DNA of 44,109 nucleotides, taken from a bacterium. Its GTDB lineage: Bacteria; Verrucomicrobiota; Kiritimatiellia; UBA8416. The translations under genes were made by a program, and so were the position numbers. Below the pieces are notes generated by a model. The model did not search any database and was not told where the DNA came from. It saw only the letters and a list, made by a program, of their open reading frames with translations. The stretch spans positions 1 to 44,109 of the forward strand of contig JAIFLS010000146.1 in assembly GCA_020048935.1 (NCBI GenBank), written 5' to 3'. Shown here one piece after another: positions 1-8,540 of this stretch (the stretch's first letter is position 1; every line of letters starts with the position of its first letter).

Positions 1-272
1 GCCCGGGTCAGGAGGCTTGTCGCCATTTGTTCATCCCCGCGGATGGTTCCATTCGAACTGGTGATGCCATGCAGGCAATCGGCCACCACGCGCTGGCGTA
101 CTTCATTCGGTACAACGCCGAGCTTGCGGATGGCTTCCGCAACACGCGTGAGAGTTGCCGGATTCAACTGCTGTAGAATGGTCGCGGCAGAACCCTCGTT
201 CAAACTTGCCAGCAGGATGGCCACTTTCTGCTCTTCGCTTAAATGCGTGTCAAGGGTGATTGCACCGTTCAT
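1..272 (-). CDS. fliG: Flagellar motor switch protein FliG, N-terminal part (cut by window edge)
   Basis: FliG is the rotor protein of the C-ring; its N-terminal domain binds the C-terminus of FliF and its C-terminal domain (outside this window) meets the stator. Only about 90 residues are visible. They start at an ATG at 272 and contain the segment LSEEQKVAILLASLNE, followed by a repeat-like helical stretch ending QVVADCLHGI-like, which resembles the FliG N-terminal domain (typically an S/T-x-x-x-K-A-A-I-L-L motif). It is the last visible gene of a minus-strand flgB-flgC-fliE-fliF-fliG run, 41 bases after fliF, the standard order in many flagellar operons. Identity rests on both the sequence and the position after fliF. 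The gene continues past base 1. Confidence 0.85.
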   Translation of the reverse strand, partial: MNGAITLDTHLSEEQKVAILLASLNEGSAATILQQLNPATLTRVAEAIRKLGVVPNEVRQRVVADCLHGITSSNGTIRGDEQMATSLLTR

Positions 273-313
273 AACCGTCTCACTTACTGCTTAATAACGA
301 TCTTGGGTCACGG

Positions 314-1891
314 TCAGCTCTTGCCGCGCACGGTGTGGTCAATCCAGGTGGCTACAACCGAAGGGCTTTGCTCGGCGAGGCGGGAAACCACATCGAATTC
401 CGACTGGTTATCATCGATTGCCGATAGATTCCCCGCGCCCAGCGCATGTGTGGATCCGTCAGCCCCTGCCAGCATGGATACCGGGACCCCGACGTTTTCG
501 CGTTCGATGGACAGGTTCCTGAATGTGCGGCGACTGAAGCTTAACAGGATCGCCAGCATCGCGATCCCCGCAAGGGTGCGAAGGGCCGCCGTCGGCGAGA
601 AGGGGAGTTGCATCAACCAGAGCGGCAGTGCTGGTTTTGGTGCCGTATCCGGTACTGGTTGGAATGCCATTTCTATCACCTCGACCGAATCCTGACGTTG
701 ACCGCTGGTAACGGCACCTACCGCGGATCCTACCATCCGCTCAATACTTTTCAACTCCTCTGCGCTGCGCGCGGTTTCCCCTTGGGCGACGGAGACTGAA
801 ACGGAGAGCCGCTCGATACGCCCACCCTGGTCCAGTATGCTTTCCCGTCCTGACGGGACCCGGTATTCGGATTCGACATCTTCACGCTTCTTCTTGCTCG
901 TGGCCTGTTCCATAGTGACGGTTGACTTCGGATCGCCGACCGCCACGCGGGCGGCACCATCCTGAGGCGTGCCGACCGGATCGCTCGAATTTTCCGAACT
1001 GATCGTCTCCTTGAATAGAACTCGCCCTTCGGCATCATAGGTTTCGCTGTGGCGTTCAATGCGACGGAAATCGATATCGGCGCTGACACGCACCATCGCC
1101 TTGCCTGCACCGATCGCAAGGTCCAGCATGTCTTGTGCTTTGCGTGCCAGGCTGTCCTCGACGTTGCGCCGCATGTCCATCTGGCGCTGGCTTGATCCCA
1201 CAATCGGATCCTTGCTGCCGCTGTCGTCGGTGAGCATTCGTCCCATCTGGTCGGTAATCGTGATATGCCCGTCTCCCATGCCGGGGACGGCCGCGCTGAC
1301 AAGCTGGCTGATGCTGCTGATCTGCTCGCCGTTAAGACGTACCCCCCGGTTCAGCGTGAGCATGATGGACGCACTGGCCGCCTTGTCCCGCTCGGAGGCA
1401 AACAGCTTGTCTTTAGGCATCACCAGCATGACACGGGCAGACTGGACACCATTGACAGCCATGATGGTACGTTCCAGCTCGCCTTGCAGCGCCCGCTGGA
1501 AGTTGACTTGCTGCGCAAACTCCGTCAGACCGAACTTGGGTTGCTCGAAGATCTCGAAGCCGGTGGAACTGTCCTTCGGCAACCCGTTGGCGGCGAGCAT
1601 CAAACGGGCTCGGTAGACGTCTGCGGCGGGGACGTAGATGGCCTGGCCATGGGAACGGAGCTGAACGGTGATTTTCGCGTCTTCCAGTTGTTCCTGGGCT
1701 CTGGCGGCATCCTCAAGGCTCATTCCTGTGTAGAGAAGCCGGAAATCCGGCTGGCTCGACCAGTAGAGCGTACCCCCGATGGCAAGTGCCGTGACCATCA
1801 ATGCCAGGATGATACTGACTTTCTGATTGATACCGAAATGTTTCCACAAAATACCGATTTGATGTCCAAGTAAGGATATGCTGCCAGGCAT
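314..1891 (-). CDS. fliF: Flagellar MS-ring protein FliF
   Basis: FliF forms the MS-ring in the inner membrane, the first base on which the flagellar rotor and export gate assemble. The product has 525 residues, close to the usual 530-570. It has a first membrane segment at about residues 25-47 (IILALMVTALAIGGTLYW), then periplasmic ring-building domains with the family motif NFQRALQGELERTI near 130 and VNGVQSARVMLVMP shortly after. A second membrane segment lies near 435-455. A cytoplasmic tail of short acidic and hydrophobic helices at the very end (VVSRLAEQSPSVVATWI) is the part that normally binds FliG, encoded next. The start ATG has an AAAGGGA ribosome site about nine bases upstream. 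It lies 30 bases after fliE in the same operon. Confidence 0.97.
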   Translation of the reverse strand: MPGSISLLGHQIGILWKHFGINQKVSIILALMVTALAIGGTLYWSSQPDFRLLYTGMSLEDAARAQEQLEDAKITVQLRSHGQAIYVPAADVYRARLMLAANGLPKDSSTGFEIFEQPKFGLTEFAQQVNFQRALQGELERTIMAVNGVQSARVMLVMPKDKLFASERDKAASASIMLTLNRGVRLNGEQISSISQLVSAAVPGMGDGHITITDQMGRMLTDDSGSKDPIVGSSQRQMDMRRNVEDSLARKAQDMLDLAIGAGKAMVRVSADIDFRRIERHSETYDAEGRVLFKETISSENSSDPVGTPQDGAARVAVGDPKSTVTMEQATSKKKREDVESEYRVPSGRESILDQGGRIERLSVSVSVAQGETARSAEELKSIERMVGSAVGAVTSGQRQDSVEVIEMAFQPVPDTAPKPALPLWLMQLPFSPTAALRTLAGIAMLAILLSFSRRTFRNLSIERENVGVPVSMLAGADGSTHALGAGNLSAIDDNQSEFDVVSRLAEQSPSVVATWIDHTVRGKS

Positions 1892-1921
1892 GGTTGAATC
1901 CCTTTCTTCGGTTAGCTACGA

Positions 1922-2242
1922 TCAGGCCTGCATACGAGCAATCTGCTGGTAAGCGTCGAGCAGTTTGTTGCGAACTTCCATCATCAGGTCAAACGCGATT
2001 CCCGCCTCTGTCATTCGCGTCGTGACGTCATGTATGTTGGTGGTTTCGCCGGTGATCAGGCCTTCGATCGAACGATCGGCATCCTGCTGCAAGCCGTTGA
2101 CCTCGCGTACGAGGTCGCCGAGCACGGATTGAAACGAGGGGGCTCCCCCCTTTTCGGGTTTCGAACTGCTGCCAGACTCTGGCCGCATCGGGTCCGTTGA
2201 TTCCAGACCGTTAATGGGACGATAAGCATCAATAGGTGTCAT
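1922..2242 (-). CDS. fliE: Flagellar hook-basal body protein FliE
   Basis: FliE is the small adaptor that joins the MS-ring/export gate to the proximal rod. The 106-residue product matches the family length of about 100-115. The C-terminal half carries the diagnostic pattern of FliE: a conserved stretch around NIHDVTTRMTEAGIAFDLMM, then EVRNKLLDAYQQIARMQ, which resembles the usual family ending. The N-terminal 35 residues are polar and probably disordered, as is normal in the family. The ATG at 2242 overlaps the flgC stop by four bases (ATGA), so translation is likely coupled to flgC. Confidence 0.95.
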   Translation of the reverse strand: MTPIDAYRPINGLESTDPMRPESGSSSKPEKGGAPSFQSVLGDLVREVNGLQQDADRSIEGLITGETTNIHDVTTRMTEAGIAFDLMMEVRNKLLDAYQQIARMQA

Positions 2243-2679
2243 TTGCCGATCTCCAGTGCTTTGAGTGCCATTGTTTTTGCTGATTTGATGGCGGCAACAT
2301 TTGCCTCGTAAGCACGAGTCGCGACCATCATGTCAACCATTTCTTCCATCGGATTCACATTCGGGAGGGTCACGTAGCCTTCGGGGTCCGCATCCGGGTG
2401 GCCGGGGCGGTAGGCGCGTTGCAGTGAGCTCTGGTCAACGACCGTGCGATCAATCCGGACTCCGTTGGCTGCTTCATTCTGCGGCCCGCGCCGACCGCCG
2501 AGCGTACGGTTTAATTGTTCGGCAAAGACCACATCACGCCGACGATACACATTGCCGTTGACATCCTTGGTGGTGTCGGCATTTGCCAGATTGCCTGCGA
2601 TAACACGCATCCGGTACGATTGCGCGTCCATGGCGCTTGCCGAGATACCGAGTGTCGGGAATATGCTTTGATCACTCAT
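2239..2679 (-). CDS. flgC: Flagellar basal-body rod protein FlgC
   Basis: FlgC is a proximal rod subunit exported by the flagellar type III system. The product has 146 residues. It shows the rod/hook N-terminal signature (SYRMRVIAGNLANADT at about 20-36) and the C-terminal motif shared by the axial family (MVDMMVATRAYEANVAAIKS, then a helix ending MALKALEIGK), with the YVTLPNVNP-type segment in between, which is typical for FlgC. It follows flgB by about 20 bases and overlaps fliE by four bases. The ribosome-binding site is weak, so translation may depend on the flow from flgB. Confidence 0.96.
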   Translation of the reverse strand: MSDQSIFPTLGISASAMDAQSYRMRVIAGNLANADTTKDVNGNVYRRRDVVFAEQLNRTLGGRRGPQNEAANGVRIDRTVVDQSSLQRAYRPGHPDADPEGYVTLPNVNPMEEMVDMMVATRAYEANVAAIKSAKTMALKALEIGK

Positions 2680-2700
2680 AAGAATCGTCTCTTAAGCCGT

Positions 2701-3030
2701 TTAGTTACCTTTTATTGCACGTTGGAGTCTTGCGTATTTGCGCGATAAAAGGTCGGCGGATGTCACATAAAGCAACTGGTTTTCAGACATCGCGGCAAAT
2801 TCACGTTCCAAGCTGACCGGGGAGGCGGAGGAGTCCTTCTTTATGGTAGGGTTGAATTGCCCGGCCTCGGGGGTGCGCTTTTGGACGGCAGACTTAAGCT
2901 CGTTGATAAAACTGACGTCACGGCGCTGGTAGCCCGGTGTGTTTACGTTCGCGATGTTGCTGGCCAGTGCCTGGCCTCGCAGTGCTGTCGCGTCTAGGAT
3001 ACGGTTCAGAAGTAATGTCACATCGTTCAT
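2701..3030 (-). CDS. flgB: Flagellar basal-body rod protein FlgB
   Basis: FlgB is a proximal rod subunit. The protein shows the rod signature LASNIANVNTPGYQRRDVSF near residues 21-40 and a C-terminal helix typical of FlgB. The open frame extends upstream to 3222, but I place the start at the ATG at 3030 (109 residues). A near-perfect σ54 promoter lies inside the upstream extension, so the extension would not be on the transcript, and the family N-terminus is short. With that start the predicted transcript begins only about three bases before the ATG and there is no Shine-Dalgarno sequence, suggesting a leaderless message. It is the first gene of the flgB-flgC-fliE-fliF-fliG operon. Confidence 0.92.
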   Translation of the reverse strand: MNDVTLLLNRILDATALRGQALASNIANVNTPGYQRRDVSFINELKSAVQKRTPEAGQFNPTIKKDSSASPVSLEREFAAMSENQLLYVTSADLLSRKYARLQRAIKGN

Positions 3031-3043
3031 GCTTGCCAGTATA

Positions 3044-3059
3044 AGCACCCTGCGTGCCA
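3044..3059 (-). promoter_or_regulatory. σ54 (RpoN) promoter of the flgB operon
   Basis: On the minus strand the sequence TGGCACGCAGGGTGCT has the invariant GG and GC doublets ten bases apart and matches TGGCACG-N4-TTGCW at all but one position. The expected start of transcription is near 3033, three bases before the flgB ATG. It fits a σ54-dependent early/middle flagellar operon and the two NtrC-type regulators nearby. Confidence 0.85.
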
Positions 3060-3116
3060 TAGGCAAGCCCCCGGGGGGGCCAGATGATGCGGGGTGAAAC
3101 TTGGAGAGTGGGAGAT

Positions 3117-3200
3117 CGGTGAACGAGAACGGCGACGAGAACGGTGAACGATTTATTTTGCCGACTCGTAATCCGTTCTCGTCGCCGTTCTCGTTCACCG
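3117..3200. repeat. Perfect 28-bp inverted repeat in the flgB upstream region
   Basis: Two 28-base arms, 3117-3144 and 3173-3200, are exact reverse complements and are separated by a 28-base AT-richer spacer. Each arm is itself built of imperfect short repeats of the type GAACGAGAACGG. The element fills most of the gap between the σ54-dependent regulator gene and the flgB promoter, about 85-165 bases upstream of the predicted flgB start site. It could end transcripts leaving the upstream regulator gene, act as an enhancer-like dyad, or be a dispersed intergenic palindrome. It has no T-run typical of an intrinsic terminator. Confidence 0.9.
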
Positions 3201-3223
3201 AAAAGTGAGACAACATGACCAAG

Positions 3224-4708
3224 TTACAGGCCAGCCGGCAGGGAGCCTTCCTCGCGGTAGCGATTGAGCTTGTTTCGCAGCGTGCGGATGCTCACACCGA
3301 GCAGATCGGCCGCCTGGTTGCGCTGCCCATCGGTTTTTTCCATGGCGCGCAGGATGGCATGCCGTTCCAGCTCATCCAGGCATAGCGTCGTGTTGGCCGG
3401 GGAGGGGACCGTGCTGTCCGGGGGACATTCGCTCGCTGCCTTGCCTTCGGCTGGAGGAGAATGGGGATCGCTCTGCCTGGCCGGTTCCTGGGTGGCCGAG
3501 TCCACCGGTGTGCAGATGCTGCCGTGCACTTCGGGCGGTAGCATTGCTGGCGTCAGTTCCGGCCCCTTTTCCATGACGCAGAGACGCTCAATCAGGTGCT
3601 CGAGTTCGCGTACGTTGCCAGGCCACATGTATCGGTACAGTATGTCGAGTGTATCCTGGCGGAACCGCAAGCCATCGGTTTTTCCAGTCAGGTTTCGAAG
3701 ATGCCGTTTGAGAAAGTTGTCTGCCAGCATCGGGATGTCCTCTGGTCTTTCGCGCAAGGGCGGCACATGGATGGGGACGACATTGAGCCGGTAGTATAGA
3801 TCCTGCCGGAAGCCGCCCTCGCGTACATAGCTTTGCAAATCGCGGTTCGTGGTGGCAATGATCCGACATTCCGCGCGCAGCGTTCGGCTTCCGCCAACAC
3901 GTTCGAATTCACGCTCCTGAATTACGCGCAGCAGCTTCGCCTGCAGACCGAGTGGCATCTCGCTGATCTCGTCCAGCAGCAACGTCCCGTTGCCCGCGAG
4001 CTCGAAGCGTCCTGCCCGCCGGTTGATCGCCCCGGTGAAGGCTCCCTTCTCATGCCCGAATAGTTCACTATCGGCCAGCGATTCCGGTACGGCTGCGCAG
4101 TTCATGCGCACAAAGGGACGTTTGCGGTATTCCCCGAGTCCGTGGATGGCCTGGGCCACTAATTCCTTACCCGTGCCGCTTTCGCCTGATATCAGTACCG
4201 TCGAGGAAGAGGCGGCGACGCGTTCAATCTGCTCGATCAGCTTTTGCATGGCGACGGCTTGGCCGAGCAAGCGTTTCCCCTTTGGCATCGACCAACCGAG
4301 CTCTTCCTTGAGATAGTCGTTTTGCGCACTGAGCCGCACCCAATCCTTTGCCCGGTTCAGGACGACCTCCACCTGTTCCGGTGAGAAGGGTTTCATGAGG
4401 AAGTCGACCGCTCCCAGTTTCATCGCTTCCACGGCTTGCTCCACGGTCCCAAAGGCGGTGACCATGACCGTCAGGGTCTCGATGCCCGCCTCCTGCTTCC
4501 AGCGCAGCAGGTCCATGCCGCTGAGAACCGGCATTTTGATGTCGACGAAGGCCATGTCGAAGTCGCGTTCTTCCATCAGTTTCTGTGCCTGTGCCCCATT
4601 ACCGGCCTGCACCACTTCAATTCCGGCTCTTGTGAGTGTTTCCACGACGAATTCACGCATCAGTATATCGTCATCGACCACAAGCACGGTTTCAATGCTG
4701 GAGATCAT
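3224..4708 (-). CDS. σ54-dependent NtrC-family flagellar response regulator (FlrC/FleR/FlgR type)
   Basis: This 494-residue regulator would receive phosphate from the kinase encoded just upstream and open σ54 promoters of flagellar genes. Domains in order: a receiver (about 5-120) with the acidic pair DDD at 12-14, phospho-acceptor D56 in VDIKMP and the lysine of MKPF near 106; an AAA+ domain (about 145-375) with Walker A GESGTGKE at 175-182 and an intact GAFTGA σ54-contact loop at 222-227; a low-complexity Pro/Ser-rich linker; and a Fis-type helix-turn-helix at the end (NQAADLLGVSIRTLRNKL). Its ATG overlaps the kinase stop by four bases (ATGA). Calling it FlrC/FleR-like rests on context; the exact orthologue cannot be named without a tree. 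Confidence 0.93.
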   Translation of the reverse strand: MISSIETVLVVDDDILMREFVVETLTRAGIEVVQAGNGAQAQKLMEERDFDMAFVDIKMPVLSGMDLLRWKQEAGIETLTVMVTAFGTVEQAVEAMKLGAVDFLMKPFSPEQVEVVLNRAKDWVRLSAQNDYLKEELGWSMPKGKRLLGQAVAMQKLIEQIERVAASSSTVLISGESGTGKELVAQAIHGLGEYRKRPFVRMNCAAVPESLADSELFGHEKGAFTGAINRRAGRFELAGNGTLLLDEISEMPLGLQAKLLRVIQEREFERVGGSRTLRAECRIIATTNRDLQSYVREGGFRQDLYYRLNVVPIHVPPLRERPEDIPMLADNFLKRHLRNLTGKTDGLRFRQDTLDILYRYMWPGNVRELEHLIERLCVMEKGPELTPAMLPPEVHGSICTPVDSATQEPARQSDPHSPPAEGKAASECPPDSTVPSPANTTLCLDELERHAILRAMEKTDGQRNQAADLLGVSIRTLRNKLNRYREEGSLPAGL

Positions 4709-5982
4709 GCTTCCACTCCTGTTTTGGGTAATTCAACGCTAAAAAGACTGCCTTTCCCGGGTTCGCTGGTGATGTTGATCTCACCACCGTGGATATCGAT
4801 GATCTTGCGGGTGAGCGATAGGCCCAGACCGGTACCGCCTTCCTTCGATGTAAAGAAGGGATCAAACACTTTGGACGCATGCAAGGCGTCCATTCCGCAC
4901 CCGTTGTCGCGCACATGCAGGGTGACCGTGTTGTGACTATCGGTGGCCGATATATGGACGGTGCCGGAGGCGGTGCAGGCCTCAATGGCGTTGATTCCCA
5001 GATTCAGCAGTGCCTGGGTTATCTGGCGGTAATCGCCACGGAATTGTATGTCTGGCTCGGGAGGTTCGATGATGATGCAAACGTGGGTTCTTGTGGCCCG
5101 GTCTACCAGTGTTTCCCGGCAGGATTCGAATACCGCCGCGACGGATGCCTGCGATATCTGCAGCCGCATCGGGCGTGCATAGGTCATTAGGTTGGTGATG
5201 ACATAATTCAGGTTCTGGGCTCCCTCGACGATCCGTTCCGCCAGTCGCAATGGGCCAGGCATGGTTTCCAGATCCCGTCGCAGTAGCCGTGCAAACCCTT
5301 CGATCGTGCCCAAAGGATTGCGAATCTCGTGAGCCACGCTGGCTGCCATCTCGCCCAGGGCGGCAAGCCTTTCCTGGCTTTGAAGGCGTTTTTCCATGCG
5401 GCGGAATTCGGTTACATCACGCAGGTTGCATATCGCACCCAGAATCTTGCCGTCGGGGGCGGTTACCGGGGCAAGGCTCAGCAGGATTCGGCGTGTTTCG
5501 CCCTGCCCATGGCTCGTGGTCCAGGGATGGTCAAGTAATGGCGTGCCGCCTTGGAGTACGCGCTCCAGGTGTGACTCGGACTCCGGCGCCTGCACGATAT
5601 GCGGGAAACAGGCATCCTCGATTTCCGGACGGTTTACTTGCAGCATTCGGCATGCGGCCGAATTACACCGTTCAATGCGTCCGCCCTGGCCGACGACCAA
5701 CAACCCATCGGTAAGGCTTTCAACCACACTTTCCAGCCGGCTGGAGACCTGCCGAAGCGCTTGGTTCGTGATCGTCAACTCGCTGTTACGCTCCTGCAGG
5801 GTCTTGTTGGAGCTGGCAAGGTCAGCTTCAAGCGACCGGTAAGCCTTCTCCAACTGGCGGCTTTGGCGCTCGAATATTTCAAATGCCGACTGCACGGCCG
5901 CCAAGGTACTGTCGTTTTGATTGGCGACCGGAACCGCCGCAGAAGGGGCTAGCATAGGGATGGGAAGGTGAGGGGCCTGCAT
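4705..5982 (-). CDS. PAS-containing sensor histidine kinase (FlrB/FleS type)
   Basis: A 425-residue soluble kinase without clear membrane segments, the likely partner of the σ54 regulator it overlaps by four bases. Visible parts: an N-terminal coiled coil (about 25-85, rich in Leu/Glu/Gln), a PAS domain (about 85-200), a HisKA dimerisation helix with the phospho-acceptor in the box LGEMAASVAHEIRNPLGT, and a HATPase domain with the G1 box DNGCGMD and the G2 region GGTGLGLSLTRKII. This architecture is that of the flagellar kinases FlrB and FleS, which respond to assembly state rather than to an outside ligand. It is the fifth gene of a six-gene minus-strand run starting at 9865. Confidence 0.92.
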   Translation of the reverse strand: MQAPHLPIPMLAPSAAVPVANQNDSTLAAVQSAFEIFERQSRQLEKAYRSLEADLASSNKTLQERNSELTITNQALRQVSSRLESVVESLTDGLLVVGQGGRIERCNSAACRMLQVNRPEIEDACFPHIVQAPESESHLERVLQGGTPLLDHPWTTSHGQGETRRILLSLAPVTAPDGKILGAICNLRDVTEFRRMEKRLQSQERLAALGEMAASVAHEIRNPLGTIEGFARLLRRDLETMPGPLRLAERIVEGAQNLNYVITNLMTYARPMRLQISQASVAAVFESCRETLVDRATRTHVCIIIEPPEPDIQFRGDYRQITQALLNLGINAIEACTASGTVHISATDSHNTVTLHVRDNGCGMDALHASKVFDPFFTSKEGGTGLGLSLTRKIIDIHGGEINITSEPGKGSLFSVELPKTGVEA

Positions 5983-5984
5983 GA

Positions 5985-6296
5985 TTAATGCTCCTGGGGT
6001 ACCGGGGTGTCATCGCCGCCGGCACTGATCCGATATTCACGTTCCTGCAACATCAGTTCTTCCATCGTCACTCCCAGTTCCTGTAGGGCGCAAAGGGTTG
6101 CCGCATTCAGCGGGATCCCGCCGGTGCTTTCGGCCACCTGCCGTAAATGACCAGTTAGCGCATCGGCGTATTGCTCGGCCTGGCGCAATAACGTCGTACG
6201 ATTGCTGTTATCGGCAAGCACGCGGAGCTGCATGTAGATGTCGCGAATGGCTGCTGCCTGTGTCTTTGCATTTCTGATTTCAGTCATTAGTTCCAT
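5985..6296 (-). CDS. Small unknown protein, third from the end of the LysM/kinase operon
   Basis: I do not recognise this family. The 103-residue product is predicted to be mainly helical and soluble, with no signal peptide or membrane segment. Charged and Gln/Ala-rich helices dominate (IRNAKTQAAAIRDIYMQL near the start). The reading frame opens at a TTG at 6308, but the ATG at 6296 has a GGAA at a better distance and I prefer it. The gene is wedged between a large repeat protein and a histidine kinase, two bases before the kinase start, so it is surely co-transcribed with them. A role as a small partner of the kinase is possible but is only inference. Confidence 0.65.
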   Translation of the reverse strand: MELMTEIRNAKTQAAAIRDIYMQLRVLADNSNRTTLLRQAEQYADALTGHLRQVAESTGGIPLNAATLCALQELGVTMEELMLQEREYRISAGGDDTPVPQEH

Positions 6297-6308
6297 GCTG
6301 GGTTCCAA

Positions 6309-8540
6309 TCATAAGGCGGCTGCCCTTGCCCGCAACGAAAGCCGATCTGTCTTTTGGATCCAGTCGCGAAGGGCATCGGCAGAAAGGAGTGTGTCGCCAG
6401 CCGGTGCCTGCTTCTCGGATATGGCTTGCCGATCCATCCACGCCATGACGGTTGCCGCCGGTTCCTTCGCGATCAGTCGCGTAAGCGTCTGTATCCGATA
6501 TTGTTCCAGTGGCAATTGCGCTCGCCAATACGAATCATTTTCCATTTGCGAAAGCAGTTGGTCGATACGCTCGTAGGCCTCGCTCTGTAGCAACTGGTCC
6601 ATTGCGGCATCAGCCGTGGCCAGCATCAGTGCTTTCGGCGGTTTGGCGGGCGCTGGGCGAGGGTGTTCTGTCGGTTGTGTCGTCAGTGCCGTTAAATCGG
6701 GAACCAGAATTTCAAATAGAGTTGACAGCAAGGCGTCGCCAGAAGGCCCGCAGGTTTGCCGCCAGCGCCTGATAGCTTCCTTGTGCTGGCCTTGCCGCAT
6801 GGCAATCGCAGCCCATAACGGTGTCGATTCAGGCCAGATGCCGGCCCACTCGGAATGGGTGTTCAGCGTCCGTAGTATCTGATCGGCATCGCGGTCGCGC
6901 TCTATGCTTAACAGCACGCGCGCTTGTCCCAGCATGGCTTGAGCCATGGTCGGGCTCTTGTCGCCCGTTTCTTGTGTATGTAAGCTTCCCAGCAGGATTG
7001 CATGTCTGTAGTACGTTTCGGCGGCGGCAGGCAGCGAGAGTTCCTCAAGCCGTTGGGCGGTGATCAGAAGGCCCTCGGGACAGCGTTCATCCTGCGGGAA
7101 TCGCATCGTGGCGTCGATCGCGCTTCCCACCAGGCCGGCGGTGGCCTTCGGATCCTTGGCCAGCGCTTTTAAAAGGCTGTGGCGGGCATGGGTGTCCAAT
7201 TGTTTGTCCGTGTTTAGCGATATCAGTTTGTAGAGATACCGGACCTGTGCATCGTGATTACCGCGTCTGGCGGCCAGATCAGCTTGCACTTCAAATTCCC
7301 TGGCTGGATTCGTCGCCGTGCTGGCTTGCGCCTGCGCCGCTGCCAGATAGCGTTCTGTTCGATCCAGTTCATCACGTCCTATTGCCGTTCTTGCGGCACG
7401 AACCAGGATGTTGTAGGTCTCTGCTTGTCCAGGCTTCAGCATGTCTAACTGTTGATCAAGCGTTGAAAGGAGTTGGCCTACCCGCGCTGTATCGGTTGTG
7501 GCTGAGATTTCATGGTCCAGATCGATCAGTGCTGTTTCCTGTAGATGCGAGTCGGCGAGCATCATCAATCGGGCGGCGGCGGCATCTTCGATGGATCGCT
7601 CCTGCCGCAGCAAGGCAAGCAGACGCTGCGCGGCCTGCCGTCGGCCGGGGGCAGAGGTGTTGTAGGCCGCTCGCTGAAGTGCGGGAATGGCCTGATTCAT
7701 GTTCTTGCTCCTGAAGGCGATTTGGGCTATGATGACCAGTGATTCCTGTTTGATCTGCGAGTTGTTGCTTTGCGCCAATGCGTTGGCGTTCTCGGTCAGT
7801 TGCTGCCGGATCTTCTCCAGTTTCTCACTGGGCGTTGCCCCTTCGAAATGCGAGCTAAGCGCATTGAACCATTTTGTGTTTGTGTATATCCGCCAAAGCA
7901 CTCTGGTCTCGCAGTGCAATGCCTTGATTTGCTGTTCCCCGATCGCGGAAAATGCCTTGAGCGCATCAAGGCTTGCATAGGCCGGGGCGGCGTACCCCAA
8001 GTCAAAGAAGACCTGGAATTCGAGCAGGTTCAAGTCGAAGGGCATTTTGCCCTGGTCGCGAACCCTCGCGAGAATGCGATTCGCATGCTGTAGGGCTTGA
8101 TGGTCGCGCAGTTTGCTGGCCAGTTGTAGGAAAACCGTTGCCGTGTCGACCGCGCTGCAACCATCGATATCCTGTTTTGCAAGCACCGTCGCGTAATTGG
8201 CTGCCATGCGATGACGCTGCCAGGCGGGGCGCCAGTTGTCTTCTTTTAGCAGGAATTTCGTCATGGCCATAATGGCGGTGTTCTTCTGTTTGGGCGTTTC
8301 TGCAATCTCAATGGCATCACTGAAGAAGATGAATGCCATGAGCGGATCCTTCGCCTTGTCGCGTTCCTCTGCCCACCGCAGCATCAGAATGTCGGCGGGA
8401 GGCAGCTCTTGGCTGATAAAATGATGGACCATCAATCCGGTCATCGTGGCGGTGAACGCCAGTCCGATGCCCATCAGGGCCATTGTAAGAAACAGTGCTG
8501 AGCCTTGCCTTGCGCGAGAATGCCTATTGTGTGCGGTCAT
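6309..8540 (-). CDS. Large membrane-anchored helical-repeat (TPR-like) protein, unknown function
   Basis: The 743-residue product begins with a basic stretch and one hydrophobic segment at about 13-40 (ALFLTMALMGIGLAFTATM), so it is likely anchored in the inner membrane with its body in the periplasm. The rest is almost wholly alpha-helical, with Ala/Leu/Arg-rich units of roughly 30-40 residues resembling tetratricopeptide repeats (for example around FEVQADLAARRGNHDAQVRY). I see no catalytic motif. It overlaps the receiver-STAS gene by 17 bases and ends just before the small unknown gene, so it belongs to the same operon. A scaffold or placement role for the flagellar machine would fit its neighbours, but nothing in the sequence proves this. 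Confidence 0.7.
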   Translation of the reverse strand: MTAHNRHSRARQGSALFLTMALMGIGLAFTATMTGLMVHHFISQELPPADILMLRWAEERDKAKDPLMAFIFFSDAIEIAETPKQKNTAIMAMTKFLLKEDNWRPAWQRHRMAANYATVLAKQDIDGCSAVDTATVFLQLASKLRDHQALQHANRILARVRDQGKMPFDLNLLEFQVFFDLGYAAPAYASLDALKAFSAIGEQQIKALHCETRVLWRIYTNTKWFNALSSHFEGATPSEKLEKIRQQLTENANALAQSNNSQIKQESLVIIAQIAFRSKNMNQAIPALQRAAYNTSAPGRRQAAQRLLALLRQERSIEDAAAARLMMLADSHLQETALIDLDHEISATTDTARVGQLLSTLDQQLDMLKPGQAETYNILVRAARTAIGRDELDRTERYLAAAQAQASTATNPAREFEVQADLAARRGNHDAQVRYLYKLISLNTDKQLDTHARHSLLKALAKDPKATAGLVGSAIDATMRFPQDERCPEGLLITAQRLEELSLPAAAETYYRHAILLGSLHTQETGDKSPTMAQAMLGQARVLLSIERDRDADQILRTLNTHSEWAGIWPESTPLWAAIAMRQGQHKEAIRRWRQTCGPSGDALLSTLFEILVPDLTALTTQPTEHPRPAPAKPPKALMLATADAAMDQLLQSEAYERIDQLLSQMENDSYWRAQLPLEQYRIQTLTRLIAKEPAATVMAWMDRQAISEKQAPAGDTLLSADALRDWIQKTDRLSLRARAAAL

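Noticed and set aside
1265..1873. Long frames antisense to fliF and other flagellar genes
   Set aside because: Shadows of GC-rich coding sequence; they lack family signatures and ribosome sites.
2701..3222. Longer flgB starting at 3222 or at 3057
   Set aside because: The extension crosses the inverted repeat and the σ54 promoter, and its residues are not flgB-like.
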